Shown here piece after piece: positions 31,901-45,271 of a DNA stretch of 64,000 bases (positions are counted from its first letter, which is position 1; every line of letters starts with the position of its first letter). Position numbers and translations under genes: made by a program. The DNA is from Closterium sp. Naga37s-1. Lineage: Eukaryota; Streptophyta; Zygnematophyceae; Desmidiales; Closteriaceae. The stretch lies in assembly GCA_947471745.1 (NCBI GenBank), contig CANJKZ010000777.1, positions 186,001 to 250,000 on the forward strand, given 5' to 3'. The notes beneath the pieces are model-generated. The model worked only from the letters and a program-made list of their open reading frames with translations, had not been told where the DNA came from and did not search any database.

Positions 31901-34900
31901 ACCTTAATCCGGGGGTGAACCTTCATCCGGGGGTGAACCTTCATCCGGGGGTGAACCTTCATCCGGGGGTGAACCTTCATCCGGGGGTGAACCTTCATCC
32001 GGGGGTGAACCTTCATCCGGGGGTGAACCTTCATCCGGGGGTGAACCTTAATCCGGGGGTGAACCTTCATCCGGGGGTGAACCTTCATCCGGGGGTGAAC
32101 CTTCATCCGGGGGTGAACCTTCATCCGGGGGTGAACCTTCATCCGGGGGTGAACCTTCATCCGGGGGTGAACCTTCATCCGGGGGTGAACCTTCATCCGG
32201 GGGTGAACCTTCATCCGGGGGTGAACCTTAATCCGGGGGTGAACCTTCATCCGGGGGTGAACCTTCATCCGGGGGTGAACCTTCATCCAGGGGTGAACCT
32301 TCATCCGGGGGTGAACCTTCATCCAGGGGTGAACCTTCATCCGGGGGTGAACCTTCATCCGGGGGTGAACCTTCATCCGGGGGTGAACCTTCATCCGGGG
32401 GTGAACCTTCATCCGGGGGTGAACCTTAATCCGGGGGTGAACCTTCATCCGGGGGTGAACCTTAATCCGGGGGTGAACCTTCAACCGAGGGTGAACCTTC
32501 ATCCAGGGGTGAACCTTCATCCTGGGGTGAACCTTCATCCGGGGGTGAACCTTCATCTGGGGGTGAACCTTAATCAGGGGGTGAACCTTCATTCGGGGGT
32601 GAACCTTCATCCGGGGGTGAACCTAAATCCGGGGGTGAACCTAAATCCGGGGGTGAACCTTCATCCGGGGATGAACCTTATTCCGTGGGTGATCCTTAAT
32701 CGGGGGGTGAACTGATCCGGGGGTGCACCTTAATCCGGGGGTGAACCTTCATCCGGGGGTGAACCTTCATCCGGGGGTGAACCTTAATCTGGGGGTGAAC
32801 CTTAATCCGAGGGTGAACCTTCATCCGGGGGTGAACCTTAATCCGGGGGTGAACCTTCATCCGGGGGTGAACCTTCATCTGGGGGTGAACCTTAATCAGG
32901 GGGTGAACCTTAATCCGGGGGTGAACCTTCATCCGGGGGTGAACCTTCATCCGGGGGTGAACCTTGATCCGGGGGTGATCCTTAATCGGGGGGTGAACCT
33001 TCATCCGGGGGTGAACCTTCATCCGGGGGTGAACCTTCATCCGGGGGTGAACCTTCATCCGGGGGTGAACCTTAATCCGGGGGTGAACCTTAATCCGGGG
33101 GTGAACCTTGATCCGGGGGTGATCCTTAATCGGGGGTGAACCTTAATCCGAGGGTGAACCTTCATCCGGGGGTGAACCTTAATCCGGGGGTGAACCTTCA
33201 TCCGGGGGTGAACCTTCATCTGGGGGTGAACCTTAATCAGGGGGTGAACCTTAATCCGGGGGTGAACCTTCATCCGGGGGTGAACCTTAATCCGGGGGTG
33301 AACCTTGATCCGGGGGTGATCCTTAATCGGGGGGTGAACCTACATCCGGGGGTGAACCTTCATCCGGGGGTGAACCTTCATCCGGGGGTGAACCTTAATC
33401 CGGGGGTGAACCTTCATCCGGGGGTGAACCTTCAACCGAGGGTGAACCTTCATCCGGGGGTGAACCTTCATCCGGGGGTGAACCTTCATCCTGGGGTGAA
33501 CCTTAATCCGGGGGTGAACCTTCATCCAGGGGTGAACCTTCATCCGGGGGTGAACCTTACTCCGTGGGTGATCCTTAATCGGGGGGTGAACCTTCATCCG
33601 GGGGTGAACCTTCATCCGTGGGTGAACCTTCATCCGGGGGTGAACCTTAATCCGGGGGTGAATCTTGATCCGGGGGTGAACCTTCATCCGGGGGTGAACC
33701 TTCATCCGGGGGTGAATCTTGATCCGGGGGTGATCCTTAATCGGGGGGTGAACCTTAATCCGGGGGTGAACCTTCATCTGGGGGTGAACCTTAATCAGGG
33801 GGTGAACCTTAATCCGGGGGTGAACCTTAATCCGGGGGTGAACCTTCAACCGAAGGTGAACCTTCATCCAGGGGTGAACCTTCATCCTGGGGTGAACCTT
33901 CATCCGGGGGTGAACCTTCATCCTGGGGTGAACCTTAATCCGGGGGTGAACCTTCATCCGGGGGTGAACCTTCATCCGGGGGTGAACCTTCATCCGGGGG
34001 TGAACCTTAATCCGGGGGTGAACCTTCATCCGGGGGTGAACCTTAATCCGGGGGTGAACCTTCATCCGGGGGTGAACCTTCATCCGGGGGTGAACCTTCA
34101 TCCGGGGGTGAACCTTCATCCGGGGGTGAACCTTCATCCAGGGGTGAACCTTAATCCGGGGGTGAACCTTCATCCGGGGGTGAACCTTCATCCGGGGGTG
34201 AACCTTAATCCGGGGGTGAACCTTCATCCGGGGGTGAACCTTCATCCGGGGGTGAACCTTCATCCGGGGGTGAACCTTCATCCGGGGGTGAACCTTCATC
34301 CGGGGGTGAACCTTCATCCAGGGGTGAACCTTAATCCGGGGGTGAACCTTCATCCGGGGGTGAACCTTCATCCGGGGGTGAACCTTAATCCGGGGGTGAA
34401 CCTTCATCCGGGGGTGAACCTTCATCCGGGGGTGAACCTAAATCCGGGGGTGAACCTTCATCTGGGGGTGAACCTTAATCCGGGGGTGAACCTTAATCCG
34501 GGGGTGAACCTTCATCCTGGGGTGAACCTTCATCCTGGGGTGAACCTTCATCCGGGGGTGAACCTTCATCCTGGGGTGAACCTTAATCCGGGGGTGAACC
34601 TTCATCCGGGGGTGAACCTTCATCCGGGGGTGAACCTTCATCCGGGGGTGAACCTTAATCCGGGGGTGAACCTTCATCCGGGGGTGAACCTTAATCCGCG
34701 GGTGAACCTTCATCCGGGGGTGAACCTTCATCCGGGGGTGAACCTTCATCCGGGGGTGAACCTTCATCCGGGGGTGAACCTTCATCCAGGGGTGAACCTT
34801 AATCCGGGGGTGAACCTTCATCCGGGGGTGAACCTTCATCCGGGGGTGAACCTTAATCCGGGGGTGAACCTTCATCCGGGGGTGAACCTTCATCCGGGGG

Positions 34901-37900
34901 TGAACCTTCATCCGGGGGTGAACCTTCATCCGGGGGTGAACCTTCATCCGGGGGTGAACCTTCATCCAGGGGTGAACCTTAATCCGGGGGTGAACCTTCA
35001 TCCGGGGGTGAACCTTCATCCGGGGGTGAACCTTAATCCGGGGGTGAACCTTCATCCGGGGGTGAACCTTCATCCGGGGGTGAACCTAAATCCTGGGGTG
35101 AACCTTCATCCGGGGGTGAACCTTCATCCGGGGGTGAACCTTCATCCGGGGGTGAACCTTCATCCGGGGGTGAACCTTAATCCGGGGGTGAACCTTCAAC
35201 CGAGGGTGAACCTTCATCCGGGGGTGAACCTTCATCCGGGGGTGAACCTTCATCCGGGGGTGAACCTTCATCCGGGGGTGAACCTTCATCCGGGGGTGAA
35301 CCTTAATCCGGGGGTGAACCTTCAACCGAGGGTGAACCTTCATCCGGGGGTGAACCTTCATCCGGGGGTGAACCTTCATCCGGGGGTGAACCTTCATCCG
35401 GGGGTGAACCTTCATCCGGGGGTGAACCTTCATCCAGGGGTGAACCTTCATCCGGGGGTGAACCTTCATCCAGGGGTGAACCTTAATCCGGGGGTGAACC
35501 TTCATCCGGGGGTGAACCTTCATCCGGGGGTGAACCTTCATCCAGGGGTGAACCTTAATCCGGGGGTGAACCTTCATCCGGGGGTGAACCTTCATCCGGG
35601 GGTGAACCTTCATCCAGGGGTGAACCTTCATCCGGGGGTGAACCTTCATCCAGGGGTGAACCTTCATCCGGGGGTGAACCTTCATCCAGGGGTGAACCTT
35701 CATCCGGGGGTGAACCTTCATCCGGGGGTGAACCTTAATCCGGGGGTGAACCTTCATCCGGGGGTGAACCTTAATCCGGGGGTGAACCTTCATCCGGGGG
35801 TGAACCTTCATCCAGGGGTGAACCTTCATCCGGGGGTGAACCTTCATCCGGGGGTGAACCTTCATCCGGGGGTGAACCTTCATCCGGGGGTGAACCTTAA
35901 TCCGGGGGTGAACCTTCATCCGGGGGTGAACCTTAATCCGGGGGTGAACCTTAATCCGGGGGTGAACCTTAATCCGGGGGTGAACCTTCATCCGGGGGTG
36001 AACCTTAATCCGGGGGTGAACCTTCATCCGGGGGTGAACCTTCATCCAGGGGTGAACCTTCATCCGGGGGTGAACCTTCATCCGGGGGTGAACCTTCATC
36101 CGGGGGTGAACCTTAATCCGGGGGTGAACCTTCATCCGGGGGTGAACCTTCATCCAGGGGTGAACCTTCATCCGGGGGTGAACCTTCATCCGGGGGTGAA
36201 CCTTCATCCGGGGGTGAACCTTCATCCAGGGGTGAACCTTCATCCGGGGGTGAACCTTCATCCAGGGGTGAACCTTCATCCAGGGGTGAACCTTCATCCG
36301 GGGGTGAACCTTCATCCAGGGGTGAACCTTAATCCGGGGGTGAACCTTCATCCGGGGGTGAACCTTCATCCGGGGGTGAACCTTCAACCGAGGGTGAACC
36401 TTCATCCGGGGGTGAACCTTCATCCGGGGGTGAACCTTCATCCGGGGGTGAACCTTCATCCGGGGGTGAACCTTAATCCGGGGGTGAACCTTCATCCGGG
36501 GGTGAACCTTAATCCGGGGGTGAACCTTCATCCGGGGGTGAACCTTCATCCGGGGGTGAACCTTCATCCGGGGGTGAACCTTCATCCGGGGGTGAACCTT
36601 CATCCAGGGGTGAACCTTCATCCGGGGGTGAACCTTCATCCGGGGGTGAACCTTCATCCGGGGGTGAACCTTCATCCGGGGGTGAACCTTCATCCGGGGG
36701 TGAACCTTCATCTGGGGGTGAACCTTCATCTGGGGGTGAACCTTCATCCAGGGGTGAACCTTCATCCGGGGGTGAACCTTCATCCGGGGGTGAACCTTCA
36801 TCCGGGGGTGAACCTTCATCCGGGGGTGAACCTTCATCCGGGGGTGAACCTTCATCCGGGGGTGAACCTTCATCTGGGGGTGAACCTTCATCTGGGGGTG
36901 AACCTTCATCCGGGGGTGAACCTAAATCCGGGGGTGAACCTTCATCCGGGGGTGAACCTTCATCCGGGGGTGAACCTTCATCCGGGGGTAAACCTTCATC
37001 TGGGGGTGAACCTTAATCCGGGGGTGAACTGATCCGGGGGTGAACCTTAATCCGGGGTGAACCTTTATCTGGCGGTGAACCTTAATCCGGGGGGTGAATC
37101 TTCATCCGGGGTTGAACCTTCATCCGGGGGTGAACCTTCATCCGGGGGTGAACCTTCATCCGGGGGTGAACCTTCATCCGGGGTTGAACCTTCATCTGGG
37201 GGTGAACCTTCATCCGGGGGTGAACCTTCATTCGGGGGTGAACCTTCATCCGGGGGTGAACCTTCATCCCCCGGTGAACCTTCATCCGGGGGTGAACCTT
37301 CATCCGGGGGTGAACCTTCATCTGGGGGTGAACCTTCATCCGGGGGTGAACCTTAATCCGGGGGTGAACTGATCCGGGGGTGAACCTTCATCCGGGGGTG
37401 AACCTTCATTCGGGGGTGAACCTTCATCCGGGGGTGAACCTTCATCCGGGGGTGAACCTTCATCCCCCGGTGAACCTTCATCCGAGGGTGAACCTTCATT
37501 CGGGGGTGAACCTTAATCCGGGGGTGAACCTTCATCCGGGGGTGAACCTTCATCCGGGGGTGAACCTTAATCCGGGGGTGAACCTCATCCGAGAAGGGGC
37601 GGTGAATAGAGGGAGCAGATGGAGGGCAGAGAAGGGAAACGCAGTCTGATGCCATGCAGGCGAGGAAGCTGCACGGGTGGATGGCATGCAGGCAGAAGTG
37701 CGAGGGGATGAGAAAAGGGGCAATGGACAGAAGGAGCAGAAGAAGGGAAGGTGGCGCAGTGCTACGTCTAATGTCATGCAGGGAAGTGAGGGGAGCGGAG
37801 GAAATGTGGCAGGGAGGGAGGGTTGGAGTGAGGGAGAATGTAGTGAGAATTCTCCCCCTCGTTGAGAGTAGTAGACGGGCATGTGAGGAGCGAAGTGTGC

Positions 37901-38857
37901 TTGTTGTTTATGTTACTTTCCGTGGCACCATGTGAGCGGTGGTATCCCATCCCACGTTAACCAACTGTTGATGAAAGAATCCATGCGTTGATTTTTGGGC
38001 GTGCTGATGCATGGGTGAACAGTGCCACTCACAGGGGCACCATGTTGGCGAGGGCATGAGCGGCAGCATGCAGACTGGCACGGTAGTCACTCCCTGCTGC
38101 CTCCACTGCCGCCTTTGTCCCGCCCGCCACGCCCACCCACACTGCCTGCCCGCCCCACGCCCCCACAGATGCAACGCAGCCCCCCACAGCATGAGGAAAC
38201 GCAGCATGCGCGTGAGACGGAGACGGTTTGAATGGCGAGCATGAGGAAATACAGGGACACGTGACCACCAGCGAATCACGTATCTGTCATCGTTACCACC
38301 AGGTGGTGTCATGTCAACTGACTCACCTGGGTGGCGTACGTTACATCTGGCAGTGTCATCTCAACCGTTTCAAACGGCTCTCCTGACCCGCGCCACATCT
38401 TGCGGTAACCAGTCCACCGAGTCGTCACCTCACACGGCGCTGTCTGTGCTGATGTCAGCACACTGCCTTTTGCCACGTGTGCTGACGTCATTGGCTCAGA
38501 GGCTGCTGCTGCATGTGCTGCTGAGGTCATCGCCTCGTTGAGCACTGTGTGTGCTGACATGATATCAGTAGGAGCTGAAGCAGGCTTTGCTGATGGCATG
38601 TGTGGGTATGGAAAAGCCTGCCGATTGAGAAGATAAAGGAGGCATGTCAATTCGATGGTGCTTGGTCTTCATAAAAAAGAATCTGCTGCCCATGTGCTCA
38701 CCAGAGTGCCCCCCTTTATTGTCACAGTGACCATGTCAATCGTCTTGGTGTAATACCGCACATCCGCTCGCACACACCGTGCCTCCCGCTTCTCCAGATC
38801 CAGGGAAGTCACCAGGAAGGTTCGCCCCTGCTGCAGGTACACTGCACCCTCGTACAG
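25986..38857 (-). CDS. HRQ1: HRQ1-type helicase gene, C-terminal part
   Basis: The C-terminal (DUF1998-type) part of a plant HRQ1 helicase. Phase-consistent exons are 38702-38857 (LYEGAVYLQQGRTFLV), 38327-38617 (VTTRWTGYRKM), 38033-38145 (RASLHAAAHALANMVPL), 26453-26576 (CMASDMGVEC and LLLYDKHPGGIGLA) and 25986-26081 (CQCNMPNGCPGCV). This is the conserved order of the family, including cysteines of the zinc-binding region. The intron between 38033 and 26576 contains the 10.9-kb minisatellite. A second partial copy of exon 26453-26576 lies at about 26312-26400, and fragments of its start lie on both sides of the array. HRQ1 is a 3'-5' RecQ4-like helicase for DNA crosslink repair in the nucleus. 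The motor domain that should precede this part is absent from the window. Confidence 0.75.
26312..26735 (-). repeat. Extra partial copies of helicase exon 26453-26576
   Basis: One copy of the exon's 3' half with donor lies at about 26312-26400 (reads through LLLYVKHPGGIGLAGQ with changes). A copy of its 5' half with acceptor lies at about 26640-26700. The latter directly borders the minisatellite array. Confidence 0.8.
26736..37592. repeat. 10.9-kb array of an 18-bp minisatellite
   Basis: Roughly 600 copies of an 18-bp unit, GTGAACCTTCATCCGGGG, with common variants (TTAATCC for TTCATCC, CAACCGAGG, CATCTGG). Rare 16-, 17- or 19-bp units containing GTGATCC or AACTGATCC mark a higher-order pattern. 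In 26.9-29.2 kb the AACTGATCC block returns at steps of about 390-610 bp, with other long blocks at 29.6-32.7 kb. The right half (33.7-37.0 kb) is the most uniform. Since 18 is a multiple of three, both strands are open over kilobases. The array lies in a helicase intron. Confidence 0.97.
37630..37790 (-). repeat. Helicase exon fragments at the other edge of the array
   Basis: Three short copies of the start of helicase exon 26453-26576 (minus-strand FLACMASD-like, with the CAG acceptor region) lie at about 37645-37680, 37680-37700 and 37765-37785. Together with the copy near 26690 they bracket the minisatellite. Confidence 0.65.
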
Positions 38858-39348
38858 CTGCACATGGGGGGATGGGGGAGAATGAATGTAAATGTGTGGC
38901 TAGGAGTGTGTGGCTGGGAGTGTGTCGGAGTGTGTGGCTGGGAGTGTGTGGCTGGAGGTATGCAGCATGCATAACGCAACAGCATAGGAGATGGAAAGAA
39001 AGCCCTTGCACTCTACTGGCGCCCGAGTCACACCACAGAGGAGTGGCGCCCGAGTCACACCACAGAGGAGTGGCGCCTGAGTCACACCACAGAGGAGTGG
39101 CGCCCGAGTCACACCACAGAGGAGTGGCGCCCGAGTCACACCACAGAGGAGTGGCGCCCGAGTCACACCACACCACAGAGGAGTGGCGTCCGAGTCACAC
39201 CGCAGAGGAGCAGAGAGGAGGCGCCCCTTAGGCGCCTCTTAACAGGGGAGGCGCCTCTTAGAGGAGAGGAGTCTCTTAGAGGAGAGGATCCTCTTTGAGG
39301 AGAGGCGCCCCTTATAGGAGAGGCACCCCTTACAGCCGAGGCACCCCT
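38858..39348. repeat. Tandem-repeat intron sequence left of the copia element
   Basis: It holds TGTGTGGCTGGGAG repeats (38890-38960), seven copies of a 27-bp unit with GTGGCGCCCGAGTCACACC (39010-39215), and a run of related ~20-bp units with GGCGCCCCTTA (39215-39348), which the copia element entered. It includes the palindrome GAGGCGCCTC (39248-39257). No helicase exon is detectable. Confidence 0.8.
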
Positions 39349-39638
39349 TGTTAGTGTTAGCCTTCAATCTCACACTTTGTACTTTGTATTTTCTATATTC
39401 TAGAGTAGTGTAGTTTGCACATTGTGTTTGGTTGGGTGTACACCTACATCCCAACCAAACCCAAATGTAATCTCCAAACAATCTCCAACCCACCAATTGG
39501 AGATTGCCTTGGGATTACCCCCAATCCCTATGGATTGCCCCCGATTCCCTTCCCCATCCATTCCCTCCCCTTCTTGGATGTACTTAAAGAGCTTCAAGCT
39601 CATTACTAATATATCGCTTCTAAGCCTAAGTTATGAGA
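39349..39638 (+). repeat. 5' LTR of the copia element
   Basis: A 290-bp LTR starting TGTTAGTGTTAGCC and ending TTATGAGA. The ends are TG...GA rather than the common TG...CA. Placement is set by the target duplication and by the adjacent primer-binding site. Confidence 0.93.
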
Positions 39639-42600
39639 TGGTATCAGAGCCCTTCAAACCACACACGCGGATCGTGATCCTCTTATCTCTGCGGATGTTC
39701 GTCCCGCAAATCTCGGCGTAACCGCCTTCAATCTCGTCGCCGTTGATTCGCGACATTCGTGGGCGGAAATTCTTCCGCACCACCTTCCCTTCACTCTCGA
39801 CGGCATCTACTATCTCACTGGTAAGCGCATCGTCAGCGCTTTAACCTATCGCTCGTTTTCGTCGAACATCATCGCGTCATTCCTTCTCCTCGTCGGGCTG
39901 TCGCCCGTTGCCCTGCAGCTTCTCGTCGGGCCGCCGCCCGTCGCCCTGCAGCTTCACCTTCGGGCTGCCGCCCGTCGCTCCGCATCTGCACTCCTACCCC
40001 CATCCCCCTCCCTTTCCTGCAGCTGAACAGGTGCAGCAGCGCAGCCGAGCAGCAGCGCAGCCGAGCAGCAGCGTAGCCGCGAAGCCGAGCAGCCGTGTAG
40101 CCGCGAAGCCGAGCAGCAGCGCAGCCGAGAAGCTGAGGGTGGTGTGTGGGGGGGTGTGTGGGAATAGGATTAGTAGGTAGTTGACACTAAATTGGCGTTT
40201 CAGTCGAATTCTCCTTCAGAAACCCTAAACCTCAAATTTCTTTTTCGTAAACCCTAAACCTCCGGTTCTTCAAAATCTCCTTCGGAAACCCCAAACCTCA
40301 AGTTCCTATTGTTGACTCAAGAGCGGCGCTCCGCGCGACACCCTAAGGGGTCTCCATCATGGCATTCACCTCGTCCACCATGGCCAACCCCATCACCCCA
40401 CTCCGTCTTGACGCCGATGGCTCTAGCTTCAACTTCAAGGCGTGGAGCTATGGGGTTGACAAGCACCTGCTGAGCCGTGACGTGCAGGGATTGGACTTCA
40501 AGGATGTCCTCCTCAACCGTGGCAAGGGAAAACAGCCCCTTCTCCCTCGCGAGCCGACCGAATCCGCTAGTGAGGCTGACACAAAGGCATATGAGGAAGC
40601 CGTTGAGAAGTACCGGAAGTGGGAGAAGGCCGATGCTGCAATTATCAGCGTCTTCATCGCCTCCACCCCTCCAGAACTTGTCAACACGTTCCATAACTAC
40701 CCTACCTCCAACGCCATCTGGAAGTATCTCCAGGATCGGTTTATGAACAAGACTGCAGTCGGAGTTGCCATCCTCATCCCCAGCATGTTCCAGGTCCGCC
40801 TTGAGGATTGCTCAGGAATGGCCGACTACATTGCCAAGGTTCAGACCATTCATGGCGAACTCAAGGAGCTGGGTATAGTCTTCCCCGAACAGGCCCCTGC
40901 AGCAGCTCTTCTCGTTGGTCTCACCACAACCTATGAAATCACAAGGAAGATGCTCCTCACGCTGACTGCGGAAGACCTCACTTTTGCCAAGGTCTCCACC
41001 GCACTCCTCTCTGCCGAGAAAGACTCCACGGCTCAGGCCAAGGCTTACGCCATCCGTGCTCCCATGCCTCAAGCCAGTGTCGCATCGGCCCTTGCCTCGG
41101 CGCCCTTCCAGCGCAACCGCTTCCCACCGTGCACCTACGTCGTCAAGTATGGCAACCGCAAGGGACAAGTGTCTGGTGGCACTAACCACCCCCTTGCTAC
41201 GTGCTTCAAGAAGAAGGACGACGAATGGTACGCCATCCACGGCATAGACAAGAGGCCACCGAACTGGATGCGTGCGCGTAAGGCCAACCTGGTTGAGGTC
41301 CAGGACCCCGCTTCGGCTAGTGCTAGTGATAGTGCTCCTGCTGATGCCCGTATCAACCTGTTGTTCCCTGGCACTGCCATGATTAATGAAGCTTCCTCCC
41401 AGTACCTCGGCTCATCACAAGCACCACAATACATAGAGTTCACACTCGACAGCGGCGCCACACACACTGTACTCAAGGAGACACTCTCCTTCAAACCCTA
41501 CGCAATACCCATCCCTCTCCTAGGAGCTGACTCAAGCTTCACCACTCATGCCAAGGGTTCATCCACAGTCCCGTGCCCCGCCTTCCCTTCCGGCACTGTC
41601 ACTGGAATGTGCGTACCTTCACTCCGCCACAATCTCGTGGCCTAAACGGAAATTCAGGAAGCTAGACTACGCACCATCTTCTGGGAGAACGAGAACTATG
41701 GTGATATCCTCGACCCACTCACCAACAAGGTCTTGACTCGTTTCACCCTCAACAGCAGCGGCCTTTACACGCTGCAAGTACCCATCCCACAGGTGTCAAC
41801 CACCCAAACAGCGGCGACTACCTCACCATGCTCGTGCCGCAGTTTATCCAACCCGACCATACTCTACCACCATCGGCTCGGGCACCCAAACTTCCGCACA
41901 CTTGCTGACATGGCCTCCAAGAAACTTCTACTCGGCCTGCCAGCCTCACTTCCTCCACCACCAGACTCCCCCGCTCCCACGTGCCTTGACTGCACCAAGA
42001 GCAAACTGCGTCAACAGCCCCACCCGGCCTCACCCTCTGTCGCAGCAGGACCACTGGACCTGGTACACCTGGACGTCTGGGGCCCTGCCCCTGTTCCCGC
42101 ACGAGGTGGTTATCGCTACTTCCTTGTTATCGTCGATGACCACTCTCGCTACGTCTCTGTTCACCTCCTCCACACTAAGGCTGCGGTTCCAGAGGTCCTC
42201 ATGGCGTGGGTTAAACAGGCACAGACCGCCTTTGACCGCAAAGTCAAGCGCCTCCACTCAGATGGTGGTGGTGAGTTTTGCAACGACAAGCTCAAAGCCT
42301 TCTGCTCTTCAGAAGGCATCCAGCAAAACTTCACCCTCCCTGACAGCCCGCAGCAGAACGGCATAGCTGAGAGCCGCAACCACACCCTGGTGCAGATCAC
42401 TCGGTGCCTCCTCAGCCACTCCAACGCTCCACACTCTCTCTGGGGGTACGCTCTCTACCACGCCGCTTTCCTCTACAACCTTTACCCCCACCCGCATCTT
42501 CCCGACACCACTCCAACCACACTTTGGCTCGGGAAAACGCCCACTGCTCGCTCTCTTCGCGTTTGGGGGTGCACCGCCTATGTCCTCCTCAACCCTCAGG

Positions 42601-44981
42601 CTCGACGGCAGCACGGCGGCAAGCTCGGTCCCAAGACCCAGACATGCATCTACCTCGGACACAACGCCGACTCGCCTGACTACCTCTTCCTCAATCCCTC
42701 CACTCAGCAGTTGGTTCGGAGCCGCGACGTTGTCTTTGATAAGACCCGCCCATTCTACTCCACTTCGGGACGGGACCCTCTCCCTGACCCACCCTCCCTC
42801 GTGTGGGCAGACTTTGATGCGCCTCCTGACCTCTCGCCTGCTCCGGCCCCTTCACCCCCTACCCCTCCTGCCACCGCACCGTCCCCCTCTGCGGTCTCTG
42901 ACCCGCTCTCACCGGTGTCTTCGGCAGCTGCTCCTCCATCCCCCTCACTTCCCACTCCGCCGACTGTGCAGCCACCTCCGAGCGCACCTATCACCTACCA
43001 TCGGCGGTCCCACCCTCCGGCCCCACCTCCTCCCCCGGTTCCCCCCACCACAGAGGAACCCACTCTCCCACAGTCGCCCGAGCTGATCACGTACCACCGG
43101 CGGCCCATTCCCCCGCCCAAGCCTCCTAAGTCAACCCCTCCGACACCGCCTGCCCCACCCTCTTCTCCGGTGGCTCATGGCACTCGTTCGCATGGCGCGG
43201 CTCTTCCACTAGCGCTGGTTCTTCGATACACGGCGATCACACCGCCTCCTCCTGCTGGGGGGGATGTGCCCTCTACCCTTCTGGAAGACAGGCATGAGGA
43301 GCTGTGTGATCTTCATGCAGTCATTCCTCAGCTCTCGCACATCTTCCCCGACATCACTGACTCACCCTCCCTCAACTTCGCGGAGAACCCGACCATCCCT
43401 ATCCCTCTCACCGTCCAAGAGGCTCTCTCAGGCCCTCATGCTGCCGAATGGCGTGCTGCCATGGAAGCGGAGATTGCAGCATTCGCCCGCAACCACTCCT
43501 TCGACGACGAGACACCACCTCCAGGAGTCAACATCGTCGGGGGCAAGTGGTTGTTCCGTGTAAAACAGCTCCCAGACGAGGCCCCGGTGTTCAAAGCGCG
43601 TTACGTAGCCAAGGGCTTCACCCAGCAGCAGTACCGCGACTTCTTCCTAACCTTCTCCCCCACATCCAAACCTCCCACCATTCGTACGCTCATGGATGTC
43701 GCAGCTCGAGAAGACTTTGAGATCAAATCCATGGATGCCTCATCCGCCTTCCTACAAGGACGTCTCAAGGAGACGGTGTTCATGGACAGACCAGAAGGCT
43801 TCCCAGGAGAATTCCCTCCCAACACTGTCTGGAAGCTGAATCGCCCCGTCTACGGCCTTAAGCAAGCCCCTCGCGAATGGCACAACAAGGTGAAAGAAGT
43901 CCTCCTCTCCCTGGACTTCCACCCTTCAACTGCTGACCCGACTCTCTTCATCCGCCGTCACTCTGAGCCATTCTACATCCTGGTCTACGTGGATGATTTC
44001 ATCCTCGTTGCCAAGGACTCGGCCCAGATGACCTCTGTCCAGGCAGCCCTGAGCAAGGCTCTCCAGATGAAAGACCTCGGTGACCTCAAGCACTACCTGG
44101 GGATGGAGATCACTCGTGATCGACAGGCTCGCACCATTTCACTCTCCCAGGAGTTCTACATCGACAATGTGCTCAAGCGGTTTGAGATGGAGCTGTGCAC
44201 ACCTGTTGCCACCCCGCTGCCGCTGCAACACCTCCTCACTGCTCCAGCTGTACCCACACCAGAGGCCTGCTCTGAGCCATACCCGGAGCTTGTTGGGTCC
44301 CTCATGTACGCCATGATGTGCACCCGACCGGACTTGGCCTATCCTGTCAGTGTCCTCTCTCGCTACGTGGCCCCTGGACGCTTCACTGATCTTCACTGGA
44401 AGGCGGCGAAGCGGGTGCTGCGCTATCTTCAGGGTACCAAGTCTCACGTTCTCACACTCGGTAGGCTCTCCCCTCCTCGCCTGGAAGGTTACACCGACTC
44501 CTCCTGGGTTGATGACCAGACCGACCGACGCTCCTCTCAGGGGTACTGCTTCACCCTTGGGAGCGGAATTGTCAGTTGGCGCTCCACCAGGTCGTCTGCA
44601 GTCTCCCTCTCCTCCTGTGAGGCAGAGCTCTACGCAGACACCATGGCTGCTCAGGAGGCCCGTTGGCTCACCTTCCTACTCCAGGAGCTTGGTTTCCCAC
44701 AGTCCACCCCCACCCTCTGGTGTGACAACCAGAGTACCATCCACATCTCTCAAGACCCTGTGTATCACACACGCACCAAGCATATTGAACTTCGGCACTT
44801 CTTCATCCGTGACCTTGTCCAACAGGAGCAGCTGAAAGTGGAATACGTTGCATCTGACTGCAACCTGGCTGATCTGTTCACCAAGCCCCTTGGGAAAGTT
44901 CCCCACCACCGTCTCCTAGGCGCCATGGGGCTCTGTGCACCACCCTCTCTACCATGAGTTCGATTGACGCCTATGGAGGGG

Positions 44982-45271
44982 TGTTAGTGTTAGCCTTCAA
45001 TCTCACACTTTGTACTTTGTATTTTCTATATCCTAGAGTAGTGTAGTTTGCACATTGTGTTTGGTTGGTTGTACACCTACATCCCAACCAAACCCAAATG
45101 TAATCTCCAAGCAATCTCCAACCCACCAATTGGAGATTGCCTTGGGATTACCCCCAATCCCTATGGATTGCCCCCGATTCCCTTCCCCATCCATTCCCTC
45201 CCCTTCTTGGATGTACTTAAAGAGCTTCAAGCTCATTACTAATGTATCGCTTCTAAGCCTAAGTTATGAGA
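44982..45271 (+). repeat. 3' LTR of the copia element
   Basis: A 290-bp LTR, about 98.6% identical to the 5' copy by eye. It is followed by the second CCCCT. Confidence 0.93.

Larger units (their letters stand above)
39349..45271 (+). mobile_element. Ty1/copia LTR retrotransposon, young
   Basis: A full-length copia-family element of 5.9 kb with LTRs of equal length and a 5-bp target duplication CCCCT (39344-39348 and 45272-45276). The primer-binding site TGGTATCAGAGCC follows the 5' LTR directly (39639), as in copia elements primed by initiator tRNA-Met, and a purine tract GGAGGGG precedes the 3' LTR. Parts in order: gag-like region (about 40.36-41.3 kb), aspartic protease (DSGATHTVL, about 41.45 kb), integrase core (about 42.05-42.75 kb), reverse transcriptase (YVDDFILVAK, about 44.0 kb), and RNase H (about 44.5-44.9 kb). 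The order integrase before reverse transcriptase marks copia. It looks nearly whole, with about one break in the coding part. LTRs differ at about 4 of 290 positions, so the insertion is recent. Confidence 0.95.

Noticed and set aside
26955-37032. Long open frames on both strands reading VNLHPG or KVHPRM repeats
   Set aside because: They are a consequence of an 18-bp repeat without stop codons. They begin and end at repeat-length changes and show no sign of a gene.
26736-37592. CRISPR-like regular array
   Set aside because: Units are contiguous 18-mers with no unique spacers, and the DNA is eukaryotic.
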